Shown here piece by piece: positions 26,539-38,111 of a stretch of DNA of 64,000 bases (the stretch's first letter is position 1; each line of letters begins with the position of its first letter). The notes beneath the pieces were generated by a model that saw only the letters and a list, made by a program, of their open reading frames with translations, searched no databases and was not told the origin of the DNA. The DNA is from Adineta vaga (Eukaryota; Rotifera), in assembly GCA_021613535.1 (NCBI GenBank), contig CP075496.1, forward strand, positions 7,440,001 through 7,504,000, in the 5' to 3' direction. The position numbers and the translations under genes are program-made.

Positions 26539-27800
26539 ACAAATCGACGATAACCTTCACAAGCAGAAAAAAAAATTGATTTAAAATGTTGTTTCTTTTT
26601 ACGATATATAAATCAAAAAGAATGTAGTACGATAAGATGAGGGTTGAAACCGACAGGGTGAAACAAACGAAAACGGTAGAGTGAAAGAGAGAAATAAAAC
26701 TATGTATGAAATAATAACAAGCTAAAACGTACGCACGTTATCTATTTCTCTATATTTGAAGAACTGGATAAAATCATATGGTATGTAAGAGAAAAGAAGC
26801 AAATACATGAAGAAATCGACAAAAGATTCTTACAAAAACGACATGTTTCTTTATCATTTGAAAGAAAAGTTACAATAATTTCTTATCATAAAATATATTC
26901 ATACATTTGTTTATCTTTGTATTCTATTGTTGCCTTTATAAATTGGTCTAGTCTTCTAATATTTTTCTTACAAGAAAACAGAGGAAATGGAAAAATAACA
27001 TATGATTCTCCATGAAACTAAATATTTAACTTCTCTCTGATTAATAGAATCAATAGAGCACACTGATAATGTTGAATTAGCGTTGTAATCATGATTAGTA
27101 TTCATGAATAGGAACGAGAAACAAATTCTGGTGTGTTGTGCTTCGTAATATTGGAACTTCACTACCAATTAAGGAAGAAGCATGTCATTGACTTACTTTG
27201 CTGAAAATATAGCTTCCGTATCGAAGACAGAATTGATATAGATCCGATACTTTTGTTGTGCTTCATTGATTAGAAGTCAGTATCTGGAGAAATGAAAGAT
27301 TTGTCGATATAAACTTTCCATAGAGTGATATTCTAAAATAAATCAGTCTTCTTTGAAAAATATATCAATAGAAAAAAAAACAAGATAATCTTCTTCGAAT
27401 GTATTTGAATTGCGGTCTGATTCAATTGGCATTTTATACAAATTCTTATCATCGATCTACGTTGAAGACAAATCTGGAAAAATATCAATACATACGGCTA
27501 TTCTTCTACCAATTACGTTTAGAAGAAGATCTATACAAAAGATAATAGTTAATCGAAATGTGTTTTTTTTCTGAAAATAGAATGATCATTTGAAGATACA
27601 ATATCATAGATTTATGAATGAGAACAGTGTTGGTCTGCACTGGTAACTGTTTAGAAGACGAAAAATAAGGAAAAAGATTCGATTCATTTCAATTTATATT
27701 ATTGCAGAAAAATCATAAGAAGAAGACGACACTCACAATGAATCAAATATCTTTCATAAAATTTATAAAAAATCACGAATATCAAATCACATAAAAATAT
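26539..27800 (-). other. Upstream region of aldolase
   Basis: No supported CDS. On the minus strand a GTAAGT donor near 27194-27199 and an acceptor-like CTTGTGAAG shortly before the aldolase ATG could define a 5' untranslated exon plus a roughly 640-nt intron. The rest is AT-rich, and the 3' end of the neighbouring dehydrogenase must terminate here. Confidence 0.4.
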
Positions 27801-28900
27801 TCATTCTTTCTTTTGTTCAGATGGTAGAGATAATCCGGCATTGATTCTTGTTGCATCACCTATAACTGACCAATCCATATGTTTTAAACCATGTCCTATA
27901 GTTGAAACTAATTGTTCTCTCATCACACTACAGAATGGAAGAGGGACGCCAACTTGATCACCACTCGATAACATTGCGTTAACATCTTTTAAACCGCCTT
28001 CTGCTCGAAATCCTTCACCTTCTGCTATTTCATAATTTCGATTTCGTATACGATCTTCATATGCTAATAAACCTGGATGTGAGTAGAAAATTTTAAGTAT
28101 TTGTTGAGTAACATCATGATCAACGCCCCAACGTTCATTCAATGCATAGATTTGACCAAAAAGAGATAAATTAGCAGAAAGAACCATATTTGCTGTTAAT
28201 TTAATTACATTTGAATGTGCTGGATTGTCACCCACAACAATGATCGATCCACCAGAATATGCTTCAACTACGGGTCGAGCACGCTCAATAGCTTCACGAT
28301 TACCACCCAAAAAACTACGCAATTGTCCAGCAGCTGCCACATCTGGACGACCAAGAACCTAATTAAAGATATAAATACAAAATATTTGAATTATATGATA
28401 CGTACAGTTCCAGCAACATAGTAAGCGCCATATTGTTCATGTAATTTTTCCAATTGACTCGAAGTATTTGGACTAATTGTTGTAGTATTGACATGTACAG
28501 CATTTTTTTTGATACCCATCAAATAGCCATTCTCTCCTTATAAAAAAAAGACGAATTCATTCATTCGAAGTGAATTAAAATTAATTAGATTAATAGTTAA
28601 TTACCTTGAGCAGTTTCTAAACATGATTTATCATCGTACAAGCAGCTGATAATAATATCAGCATCAGCCACAGCTTCACGAGCACTTGTTGCTGAATGTG
28701 CACCAGCTTTGATCAAATCCTAATGAAGAAAACTAAACTTTTCACAGTTTTTTGTATAGTTTCGGTTGATCTACATCTGCTTTCGATGCTGTTCGGCTCC
28801 AAACAACGAGTTGAAAACCTTTCTTAACAATATTCTTTGCTATTGCACTACCCATACTGCCCAGTCCAAGAAAGGTTACTTTCATCGATGAGGTCGACAT
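27801..28900 (-). CDS. Beta-hydroxyacid dehydrogenase family oxidoreductase (3-hydroxyisobutyrate dehydrogenase / GLYR1-like)
   Basis: Exons 28775-28900, 28605-28719, 28406-28536 and 27801-28358 give 309 residues. A Rossmann NAD(P) site opens the protein (VTFLGLGSMGSAIAKNI). It is followed by LVVWSRTASKAD, the substrate segment HVNTTTISP, the GTVLGRPDVAAAGQL box, the catalytic lysine region NVIKLTANMVL, and GLKDVNAML in the C-terminal helical domain. The family oxidises beta-hydroxyacids or reduces the corresponding semialdehydes; the substrate of this member cannot be read from sequence. There is no clear mitochondrial presequence, which argues against a classical HIBADH. The closest architectures I recall are the bacterial/fungal/plant glyoxylate-reductase-like proteins, so foreign origin is possible. 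Confidence 0.85.
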
Positions 28901-29636
28901 TATGACTATCTAAAACACATGACAATTTTACATATAATTATGTACTTAATACATGATTTAGCAAAACAATTTTACAAATAAAAACCATTCAAATAAGCAA
29001 TTCATTATTCTATTCTTAAATAATCTATATGTAATAAGATTTTCATCAAGTCAGATTTTATGAAAATAAAACTTGAAGAAGGCTCTATCTTTATGATTAT
29101 ACGTGTAAGTCACTATTGAATTTCGTCGTATTCTGAAGTTCTGATCATATTCTGAAAACAAATGGTTTCGATTCAGTAAACTGCACCTAGATGTGTTTAA
29201 GTACTTGATTCAGATTATCTCTCATTGACAGAAAAAAAAAGAAAAAGTTTTCTTCAGTCGTAAATCGTGATTAATTCATTCTTTAATATGTAATTCTTAT
29301 TGGTTATAACTACGATCAAATTTCATATTGAATTCAGCCTGTTTTTTCGAAGAATTTCTTTAGAGTTTATTCAGATAAATTCAAATTTTTATACAAGATG
29401 TTTTATCTATACTGATAAGTTGTTTTACATAATTTATATAAATAATGAAAGAATATTCATTGGTCTATTAGTACACAAAGACAGTGGCGCTAATCATTTG
29501 TTTATTATTCTTATTCCCATTCAAGCCGAAGAAAGTTAGAGAAAAAAGTGGCCCGAGAGAAATATTCCATTACATCAGTGTTTTCATTTTTCTAGGACGT
29601 TTTTTTCCGCGACTATCACCAACAAAAAACTGAAAA
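28901..29636. other. Divergent intergenic region between the dehydrogenase (-) and the TMEM205-like gene (+)
   Basis: A 736-nt AT-rich spacer between divergent start codons; presumably it carries both promoters. No recognised motif. A TTCTAG acceptor-like site near 29590-29595 precedes the TMEM205-like ATG. Confidence 0.5.
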
Positions 29637-30614
29637 ATGGGTGCTCAAATCAGCAAAGTCGAAGATACAATTCATGAGGTATACAAAAAAACATGGCCCC
29701 AAGCTTGGTACGAAGGAAATGCTCTGTTTAATTGAATAATCTTATAATCTTTTATATGCAGGTATTTGGCTCCACCATTTCTTGCATCACTTGGTGCTGC
29801 AGGTTACGTTGGCTATGCGTTAGCCCAATCAAAACCTATTCCATCATCAACAAATGCATCATTTTTACATTTACTTGGTGTTGCTGGTAAAGTTTTTAGA
29901 AGATTTGTTAATATGAGAGAATTTTTTCAATGTTTTCTAATAGGTGGATTCGGTGTTAGTTTCTGGATAACAGCAGTACATGGTAAAATTCTATTGATAA
30001 GATTTTTGTCTGAACTATTCATAATTGTGATTAGGTCGTGCTATTCAACGCATGTTAACACGTCATGAATTTGCAACAGTTCAATCTCAATTTTCAACGG
30101 TCTATTTTGCTTCATCAGCCGTATTTGCTGGTCTCAGTTTAGGTTCATTTTTACTTCGTCATCCAATTAATACATGGTCGAAAGATGCAACAAATTTAGT
30201 ATGTATTTAGACGGAAAAAAGATCGTGTTTCATATATTCGAAAGTACTTCTTGTAATTTTTTTCATTCGAATAGGGTGTTGCATTGATCATTGCACTAGG
30301 TGCTGCTGAATTAAATAGTCTTGTACTCAATCCATTAGTTACAAGTTTAATGTTTGATCGAAATAATATTGAATTTTTACAAGCAGCTAAAGTAGAAATT
30401 GAATCTATTTTTCGAAATAAATAATTATTTAAAATATTTCTTCGTTTAGACAACGGATGATATTGAACGATTAACTCGTGATGATGCCAAATATCGTATT
30501 ATTAATAATAAATTCAATTTATTTCATTCAATTTCAATGGTATCAGGCCTTGTCTATCATGGTGTTCAATGGTATCATCTCTTCTTTCTTGCTGACAAAT
30601 GTTTAGTCCTCTAA
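29637..30614 (+). CDS. TMEM205-like multipass membrane protein
   Basis: Exons 29637-29707, 29762-29886, 29944-29982, 30035-30198, 30275-30391 and 30450-30614 give 226 residues. Features fit the TMEM205/DUF4149 family: several hydrophobic segments (FLASLGAAGYVGYAL, LLGVAGGFGVSFWITAV, STVYFASSAVFAGLSLGSFL, GVALIIALGAAELNSLVLNP), the R-HEFATVQSQ motif after the first pair of helices, and the DD-x-x-YR-x-x-x-x-FN-x-FHS box before the last helix. Mammalian TMEM205 has been linked to platinum drug resistance; the function in invertebrates is unknown. The N-terminus MGAQISK begins with Met-Gly, a possible N-myristoylation site. AATAAA follows at about 30765. Confidence 0.8.
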
Positions 30615-31370
30615 ATCCAGAAATGATCTAATCTTAACTTCTTTACTCCCAAATCTTGTATACCTCCTTCTTTTCCCTCTGTAGACGCTTAGCGCTTGTG
30701 TGTACGTCCTCTAGAAAATCTTCTTATCATCATTCTTATGCCACTAGTCATTCTTTGTCTTGAATAAATAGAAAATAAATACAAGAATCAATGTAGAATT
30801 GACACTTTCAATCAGAAGAAGCTATACAAACAATGATTATGAAAAGAAAAGTAGTACATATTGATCTTTCTCAAGATCTAACACTTATGTTCGATGTTAT
30901 TAATAAAAATTCACATGAGGCTTATAAAGAGTAATTGTTTTTTCAAGGAAATTCTTCTCATCAGAGACAAGTATATATTCTCTTCCATACAAGCAGCTTA
31001 CTTTATAATATTCGACAAAAAAGAAAGATTTCTATCACAATTTCTCATGATGATTACGAAAAACAATACTACTAAATTAGAATGTCTTCTTTGACTCATA
31101 AACAAAAATCATGTAGAAACCCGTACTTATGTTTGCACAACAGTTTTTCGTATTCGATTGTATTTCTTTCTAACTCGTAATCAAAGTACAAAATGTTTAC
31201 AATAATTTTAATAAATACTCAATCAATGACTCAACGTATTGAATCATCGAATAAATTTGTAATCCACGTCGACTATATGACAATATGATAGTCTTTGTAT
31301 CGCTAGATACCTATAAAAAGAAAAACATCAAAATAAAAAACGAAATAGAGTCATTCAGTAGCTAATTATA
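30615..31370 (+). other. Spacer between the TMEM205-like and Rab-like genes
   Basis: It holds AATAAA/AAATAAATA motifs at about 30763-30780 for the upstream gene. No supported gene; a short ORF at 30894-31094 has no recognisable domain. Confidence 0.5.
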
Positions 31371-32149
31371 ATGTCGCTAAGTTTAGCAGCGAATGTTGAA
31401 TATGATCATTTATTTAAAATAGTCATTATTGGTGATAGTGGAGTAGGGTATGCATTCTTTTCGTATCTCTATCGAGTTCTGTTTTATATAAAGTTGATTT
31501 TGTCTAGGAAAACTTCGATTCTACAACGATTTGCTACTGAACATTTCTCAGATGATTACGTTGCAACAATAGGTGTAGGTAAGAGTAACTTTTCTAAATT
31601 CATATTCTATATATAAAAGATATCATGTTCATGAAAATAGATTTTCATATCCGAACAATTGATATCGATGGTAAACGTTGTAAATTACAAGTATGGGATA
31701 CAGCTGGTCAAGATCGTTTCAGATGTGTTGTATCAACATTTTATCGTGGGGCACACGGTGCAATGATCTGTTTTGATATGACTGATAAAGAGAGTTTTTA
31801 TAATGTCGATTGTTGGCTTGAAGCACTTGAGAGATCTCAACCTAATGATATACCGATGCTTCTTATTGGAACAAAATGTGATTTACAATTTAAACGTGTA
31901 ATATCATATTCAACAGCCAAGGCATATGCAGATAAAAGACAAATGACCTATATTGAAACGAGCTCAAAAGCAAATGAAAATATTCAAAACTGTTTTTTTG
32001 ATTTTACCCGAACAATATTAATACACAACAATCAGATGAAGATCGATGACAAAGATGGATCAAAATCAAAAATTAAAGTTGATTTAAATGATCAAACAAA
32101 ACCAATAACAAGTGGAGGATGTATGACAGGATATAACTGTATCATTTAA
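31371..32149 (+). CDS. Rab-family small GTPase, divergent
   Basis: Exons 31371-31447, 31508-31578 and 31641-32149 give 218 residues. Rab features are the P-loop GDSGVGKTS (split by intron 1), the switch I region DDYVATIGVDF, WDTAGQDRF in switch II, and the ETSSKA G5 box. The core resembles the Rab1/8/10/35 branch. Two departures stand out. The base-binding NKxD motif reads GTKCDL, with Thr in place of the usual Asn, and the C-terminus GGCMTGYNCII lacks the standard CC, CxC or four-residue CaaX ending. Membrane anchoring and guanine specificity are therefore uncertain. It could be a fast-evolving lineage-specific Rab. AATAAA occurs at about 32266. Confidence 0.88.
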
Positions 32150-32611
32150 ACTCTTTTCATCAGTTGTATTTATACATATGAACATTAGTTTATCAACTAT
32201 TTCTATGACTTCTCTATGCGTAATCATCGAGAACGATAAGACGTTTTTTTTCCATTGTATTGAAAATAAATGACTTGTTCATTTTTTTTGTCTGATTTTA
32301 ATTTTTATTATTACGAATATTCAACATTTACTAAAGCAATATAATGTAATACGTTAAGTAAAAAAAACTGTTTTCACAATCAGCGATTGGACGATATAGA
32401 GAAAAGAAGTGCAAATTAATTGGAATGATTAGTAGATAAAAGTAGATGAGGGTATAGAAAAAGACTAATTTTCATTGAGAACAATTAGGACGGTTAAAAG
32501 CGAGAAAATAATCTTTCACCTATCTAAATGTCGAAAATACACACGTTTCGTCGTATCACAGAAAATCTACTTCGATGACTGTAATATACTGTTAGAAAAA
32601 AAAAGAAACTA
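32150..32611. other. Convergent spacer between Rab-like (+) and alkaline ceramidase (-)
   Basis: It contains an AATAAA for the Rab-like gene near 32266 on the plus strand. No gene seen. Confidence 0.55.
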
Positions 32612-34233
32612 TTAAACGATTGATTTCGTTGCAAAATTATTCGATGTTGATGATAAATAATTTCCGTCATCATGAAATTTCAAATAGGGTAAAGTGAACC
32701 AACCCCATTGTTCGTCTGGCCAAACATGTAGCACAAGATTTGCTTGAGGATGTTGATATTTTATAAGTAAATATGCACAGACAACGATAGCTTCGTTACT
32801 ACTAAATATAATTAATACATGCCAAAAAGAATGTAAATAAGGAAAAGAAATGGAAAGCCAAAATGAACAAAACATTCGATCACATATCCATATTGTCACA
32901 GCAACGGCCCACATACCCAAACAATGAATACCAAGATTTTTAATATGACGATTATCACACCTGAAAACATAAAGTTAATTTAAATGGAAATAGATGTTAT
33001 ATTTACCTTGAAAGATGTATAGCTAGAAATGCAATCGAAGGTAAACCAAGAATCATTAAAGCAAATGCATTAGCATATGGGTAAATAATAGAAAGGCAAG
33101 TAATGACAATCGTCAATACAATACAACTATAGATAAACTGATGTCTAAATGAAATATAGAACTAAATATCATTTAAAATAATCATTAGTTTCATTTATAT
33201 CATGCATATCATAATTAGCCATTCCGAATCATTCATTATGCTAGCTAATCTTACTGTCGAGGACGATAGCGTATACCCCACGTATATAAAACTCTGTAAT
33301 ATGTTCATTTAATTCTTATATCATCGAATTCTTAGAATAGAATAGAGAAAAGAGAATTTACCGTTGTGCACGAAGTGACTGTGGAAAATAAGTAGCTGGT
33401 AAAAATAATGCATAACCTGCCATCAGTACCCATAAGATAGATATTTCATCAACTAGTTGTCCAGCCTAAGAAAATAACGACACAACAGCAAAATATGAGT
33501 AATTCAATGTTATATTTTCACTTACAAGACTAAGTGTTGCATGAAAATAGACAGAACCAATACCAATAATAATCAATAAAATCCAAAGAATTGCAATTCC
33601 ATTTGCTGTTCGTTTAGAATAAGATGCAAAAAGTATAATCATCATCGGTGGAACCAAAAAGAAGAATATATTGGATACCTTGAAGATAAAAAAGTATATC
33701 ATTAAACATATTGGGATAATTGCACAAGTCTACAAACAAGTAAACGCATACATTTGCGATCTAAGAAAATTCTTATTTCTATCTAGCACTAATTAATTAT
33801 CAATAGCAAGCAAAAAATTGGAAAAAAAACGAATGATCATGCAATTAACAAATGTAATAAATAGCATTCCCGAAATGAAGGAAAGAAAAAGGAATGTTGA
33901 AAAGTTACCTTTGATCCACACATTTACAATGTTAGCCTGCAATACAAACTATAGTAAGTAATCAATTCAGCAGAGTTATTTCAAACTAATTCATTCCAAA
34001 AGACAAGTAAAAGAGAAGATATTTCATACAGCCAATAAGAACATGTAAAAATATTCTAACTTGATTGAAAAGAAAATACGTACTGTATTCCAAAATTCAC
34101 TAATATATGCACTAACAGCATAATTAGGTTCACACCAATCAACTTTGCTGGAACCAATTCGAAATGGACTGTCATTGATATTCTTATCAATACTATTCAA
34201 AGGAATGTTGTCTAATTTTGATGAGATATACAT
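32612..34233 (-). CDS. ACER: Alkaline ceramidase
   Basis: Exons 34084-34233, 33526-33678, 33362-33465, 33255-33293, 33007-33144 and 32612-32960 give 310 residues. It hydrolyses ceramide to sphingosine and fatty acid in ER/Golgi membranes (CREST superfamily, seven transmembrane helices). Signature sites are SSKVDWCEPNYAVS, EFWNTVSNIFFFLVPP, the zinc-binding histidine in GSVYFHATLSL, DEISILWVLMAGYALF, WICDRMFCSFW and the histidine pair in YLHSFWHVL. All introns restore the family alignment. A tempting mini-exon near 33905-33940 was excluded because direct joining gives the conserved NTVSN. It is close downstream of DTL on the same strand (162-nt gap), with a TTTCTAG acceptor-like site 6 nt before the ATG. 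Confidence 0.93.
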
Positions 34234-34239
34234 TCTTAT

Positions 34240-34241
34240 CT
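34240..34241 (-). promoter_or_regulatory. Candidate splice acceptor just before the alkaline ceramidase ATG
   Basis: Minus-strand ATATTTCTAG ends 6 nt before the start codon. With the DTL stop only about 160 nt away there is little room for an independent promoter. A spliced-leader acceptor would explain the layout. No AATAAA is evident in this gap. Confidence 0.35.
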
Positions 34242-34395
34242 AGAAATATATATGTTCGATTTTAATTATTCATGTTCAAACAAGAATACATATGTATCTA
34301 TGCATATATGAAGAGAGAGAGAGAAAAAAATATCTGACTTATTTACATCGAATAAGAAGGTTATATATACATCAATTGGACTGAAATTACTTATT

Positions 34396-37240
34396 TTACT
34401 GAGAAAGAACAAGAGTTGAAAGTGTATCAAGATTTTGTTTATCAGATGAATAACGTCGATTTGTATTATTCGATAAATATTCTTCTGATTTGGATAATAG
34501 ATATGTTGGTGGTTGTTCAGGAATAAGTGATGTACGATTATCAATTGTGGATATAGATTTCAAAAGTGTTAATTGCGAATCACCAAAGATCCATTCTGAT
34601 GATCGACATAAACGTTTAGAAGTATTTTCATTCGTATAATCACGACGATTTTCATCATTTTCTGATACGGTTCGTTTTCGACTACCGAATGGTTTTATTT
34701 TCGAAGCAGATAGATTTGATAGAGAAGATTTTCGTCGATTGATTGATGATAGAGAACGTACGGGTGATGAAATTGTATGAAAAATAGATGAAAGAATTGT
34801 TTTACGATTTGTTAAACCATATTGACGATGTCGAACAAGTGTCGCAATATTATGGGAATGATTCGTTGTTGGAAATGTATTGGGTAACGAACATGTTGAT
34901 GTAGAAATTTCATTATCAAACGATAATGACCAAAGACGAACTTGAAAATCATCGGAACATGTGATAAACTATGAAACAGACAACAAATGAAAAATTTTAT
35001 CCTGTAAAACATATAAATTCGTACCGAAAATGGATTCGTTGGATGATAAGCAACGGCAGTTACTTCTTCGCAACTATGTTCAATTTTGATCGGTTCGATA
35101 GATGGTTGATTAATCTAAATAGATAGATTTGCTGATCTATATTCATTCTTAACTTATATTTTCGCGTATGTATAGCAATTATCACGCAGTATATTTGAAA
35201 TTATATTCAAATTTTCCAACAAAAACTTACTCGATAAATGTATGAGGCAAAATCACTCGATCCTGTTAGTAAAAGTTGATCATATGGACTAATTGCTATT
35301 TTAATATTAAAAGAACCAACACGATGACCGGTATAGGATGAAATTTTTGATTTCGTTGAATAAGAATTTTCATGAAGATCAAATTGATAAATTTTACTAT
35401 TTGTACAATTAGCAAAAAGTGTCGTACGATTCGAATCCATTTTCATATCCGAAAAACCAGCAAGACGATTGATTGATTTCACATCATCAATCGGTACACA
35501 AAACATACGTTTTGGTTTTGGCATATGATTTGTATTTAAACGTGAATAAGTATATCGAAGATCCCACACTTTGAGTGCACTAATTCAACATTAATAGAAG
35601 ATATGGAGAAATATAAATGTTTACAAAAAGGATTTTTTTTGTTTACCTATCAGCACACGCACATGAATATAGATTATATTCATCTTGAAATTCAACAGCA
35701 GTCACACTACGTGTATCTTTCTATAGGAGAAAAAACAATCATTCTCTTTCTTATTGAATAACTTTAGAAATAGAATTATATATTGTCATTATTTACTCGT
35801 GCTGATTTTTGTAATGCTGTGGAACTTATATGAGCACAAACAATAGAACTAATTGGATATAATGCTCCTTCTAGCGAAAAGAAAAATGACGATGATTGAA
35901 GTCTCACGTAGAAAATAATCGATTAATTACGTTTTTTTGAATAACGTCGATCATAAATATTAATGATAGAATCTCGACCACCTGTCGCTAGCACGTCTAA
36001 ACATGATGTTAATATTAATTTTTGCTTGTTAAATTTCAATTAACCTACGTGTACTATAATGTAATTTACTAACACTTCGAACACTCATTGTATGGCCACG
36101 CAATAAATCAATTTCAGCACCTGTTTCAATATCATAAATTACTGTTATTTGATCACCTGATGTTGCACATAATAATCGATCGCTTATCCAAGCAATAGCA
36201 AAGATACATTGAGAATGACAAGTAAATTCTAAATGAAAATGGATATAAAAAATACTCGTATTTTAAAGTTTTTTTCAGTCTTTTCTTCGAAATATCATGT
36301 GAATTATGAAAGAAAAATTAGATAATGTATGCGATTAGAAACATATAGGAAGCAAATAAGCATGCTTGAAATTTTATTCATCATACCTTTCACGAGTTTT
36401 AGAGTATCATTATAAGTTGAATAGAGATGAATTTTACCATTATCATAACTGATTGCACATATATCATGATCTATGAAATTCAAAAGCAAAGACTTCGAAT
36501 GATATGGGTTTTATATTAGTATGTAAATAATAACATTCTTCAACATTTAAAACTAAAAATAATACCATATTATCTATTGTTCTTTCGACTTAGAAAAAAT
36601 AGAAGAGCATCCTAGAAAATACTCGATCATAAGTGATAATTCGAATTCTTTTTTCTTCTAGTAATTAAAAAATAAAAATACATTCTATATAACTATTATC
36701 ACACGACAAAGGATTTCTTTTGACATACGATTCTTCTTTTTCTAGTATCCGTTAATACACGTCCTTCGTAAACGGATCGTATCAAGATTTGTATGATCAT
36801 TAAACCTTAATAGTAAAAATCTTTTTTCTCTACATCTAGCAAATGTATCTCTTTCCTCACGAACTAACTTTTAATAAATTCCTTATATAAAATAATGCTT
36901 AAGAAGATTAGTTGTCTACTGCAAAGTTCTCTTTAAAATATTTTATCAATGTAGAGAGCGAATCACTACAATAGATGCCTGAATAAAAATATATATCCTA
37001 AAGAAGTAAAGGCATATTCCTGAATTTCTGGTTAGATTTAACTAGAAAACAAAGAACCGGAAAGTTAATATTTTACTTGGATGATAAGCACATGCACATG
37101 GTACTCGTTGATACTAGAAAAGTGAAATAAAACGAATCAGCTTCAAAAAGAAGTGGTACAGTTACACTTACATTTGCTTCGTAATCAATATAAGTATCTG
37201 TTCCCACTTCCTGTATTTTTAATTTTCGATAATTAGCCAT
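34396..37240 (-). CDS. DTL: Denticleless homologue (DTL/CDT2), CRL4 ubiquitin-ligase substrate receptor
   Basis: Ten exons: 37172-37240, 37077-37113, 36387-36470, about 36058-36228, 35934-35998, 35799-35868, 35648-35722, 35232-35578, 35025-35115 and 34396-34969. It is a WD40 propeller that recruits PCNA-bound CDT1, p21 and SET8 to CUL4-DDB1 for degradation in S phase. Visible are the ATGGRDS-NIYDRR blade, the DDB1-docking WDxR motif VWDLRYTYSR, the characteristic FANCTNSKIYQFDLHE segment and LLTGSSDFASYIYR. After the last blade (FITCSDDFQVRLWSLSF) comes a basic, Ser/Arg-rich C-terminal tail of about 180 residues that is probably disordered. The N-terminus is shorter than in vertebrates. Intron 2 (about 600 nt) is the only long intron. 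Confidence 0.9.
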
Positions 37241-37271
37241 GAAATCATTAAAAAAGAGAATCTTGATTAAT

Positions 37272-37273
37272 CT
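37272..37273 (-). promoter_or_regulatory. Candidate splice acceptor 31 nt before the DTL ATG
   Basis: Minus-strand AACTTTCCATTTAG. AATAAA signals for the upstream eS17 gene occur on the same strand at about 37395-37400 and 37285-37290. Confidence 0.3.
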
Positions 37274-37515
37274 AAATGGAAAGTTTTATTTTCATTGGTT
37301 TTGCTTCTAGTAATAATATAATCGATCAATTGACTGTATATATGTATGCGTGTCTTTTTTTGTTGGTTTATTTATTTTTTAAATCTCAATCCCATTTATT
37401 GTCTAGATGATAATACAAAACAAAACTATAAAAACAATGCTTATCTATTGTTCTTATTTTGTTATATTAAATAGGATTGATCGGAGATATTTTTCTTTTG
37501 CTTGTCGATCTGTTC

Positions 37516-37977
37516 TTATTGAAAACCAGCTCGTCGAGCATAACCACCTTGTTGTCGGTCACCATGTGAACGTTGATTACCATGACCTTGTTGATTTTGT
37601 TGATCATTTGCTTCTTGAACATCAACATTTTGTAATGATTTAAAGTCAAATGCATTCAACATATCCTTTGTATCTTGATCAATGGCAATCATTGTGGATG
37701 GTTCAAGTGCAGAAACTTCAGGAACATAGTTATCTCGTCGTTCACGTTCTTCTTCTTGAAGTTTAATTGAGATACCACGTACAGGTCCAGCTTGAATACG
37801 TTTCATTAAATGTGTAATAAAACCAGCAATTTGATTACGAAGACGTTTTGTTGGAATAATAGCAATTTCTTCCACAACACGTTTGTTGGTATGAAAATCG
37901 AGCGTCAATTTTGTATAATATTTTTCAATAATTTGACGCGATGCCTTTTTAATGGTTTTTGTACGAACGCGACCCAT
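37516..37977 (-). CDS. RPS17: Small ribosomal subunit protein eS17 (RPS17)
   Basis: Single-exon CDS of 153 residues. Eukaryotic eS17 hallmarks are [76 protein letters not shown] and VPEVSAL. The protein is part of the 40S subunit head. The last 30 or so residues (after [10 protein letters not shown]) form a Gln/Gly/Arg/His-rich tail that is longer than and unlike the short vertebrate C-terminus (family about 135 residues). It follows PPP1R11 with a 134-nt gap; a TTTTTCAG acceptor lies about 40 nt before the ATG. Confidence 0.96.
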   Translation of the reverse strand: MGRVRTKTIKKASRQIIEKYYTKLTLDFHTNKRVVEEIAIIPTKRLRNQIAGFITHLMKRIQAGPVRGISIKLQEEERERRDNYVPEVSALEPSTMIAIDQDTKDMLNAFDFKSLQNVDVQEANDQQNQQGHGNQRSHGDRQQGGYARRAGFQ

Positions 37978-38017
37978 TTTGTTTTCAAATGATGTTAGAG
38001 AAAAACAATCAGATGAT

Positions 38018-38019
38018 CT
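38018..38019 (-). promoter_or_regulatory. Candidate trans-splice acceptor between PPP1R11 and RPS17
   Basis: On the minus strand a long pyrimidine tract ends CTTTTTCAG here. The PPP1R11 stop is at 38112 and an AATAAA (plus-strand TTTATT, 38049-38054) lies about 30 nt before the acceptor. This order (stop, AATAAA, about 30 nt, pyrimidine-AG, ATG) is typical of intercistronic regions in spliced-leader operons. Confidence 0.5.
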
Positions 38020-38111
38020 GAAAAAGAAAAGGAAAAAATCAGGATATTTTTATTTACAGAAGAATATATAAAATGCAGAAGACGTATTATATTCGTAATT
38101 TATAAATAAAT

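Noticed and set aside
33905-33940. Possible mini-exon within ceramidase intron 1
   Set aside because: It has acceptor and donor-like ends, but inclusion would break the conserved NTVSNIFF sequence that direct joining restores.
36471-37076. Idea that the first two DTL exons belong to a separate gene
   Set aside because: Joining across the 600-nt intron keeps phase 1 and gives continuous WD-type sequence (ACAYHPNHDICAISY), so one gene is the simpler reading.
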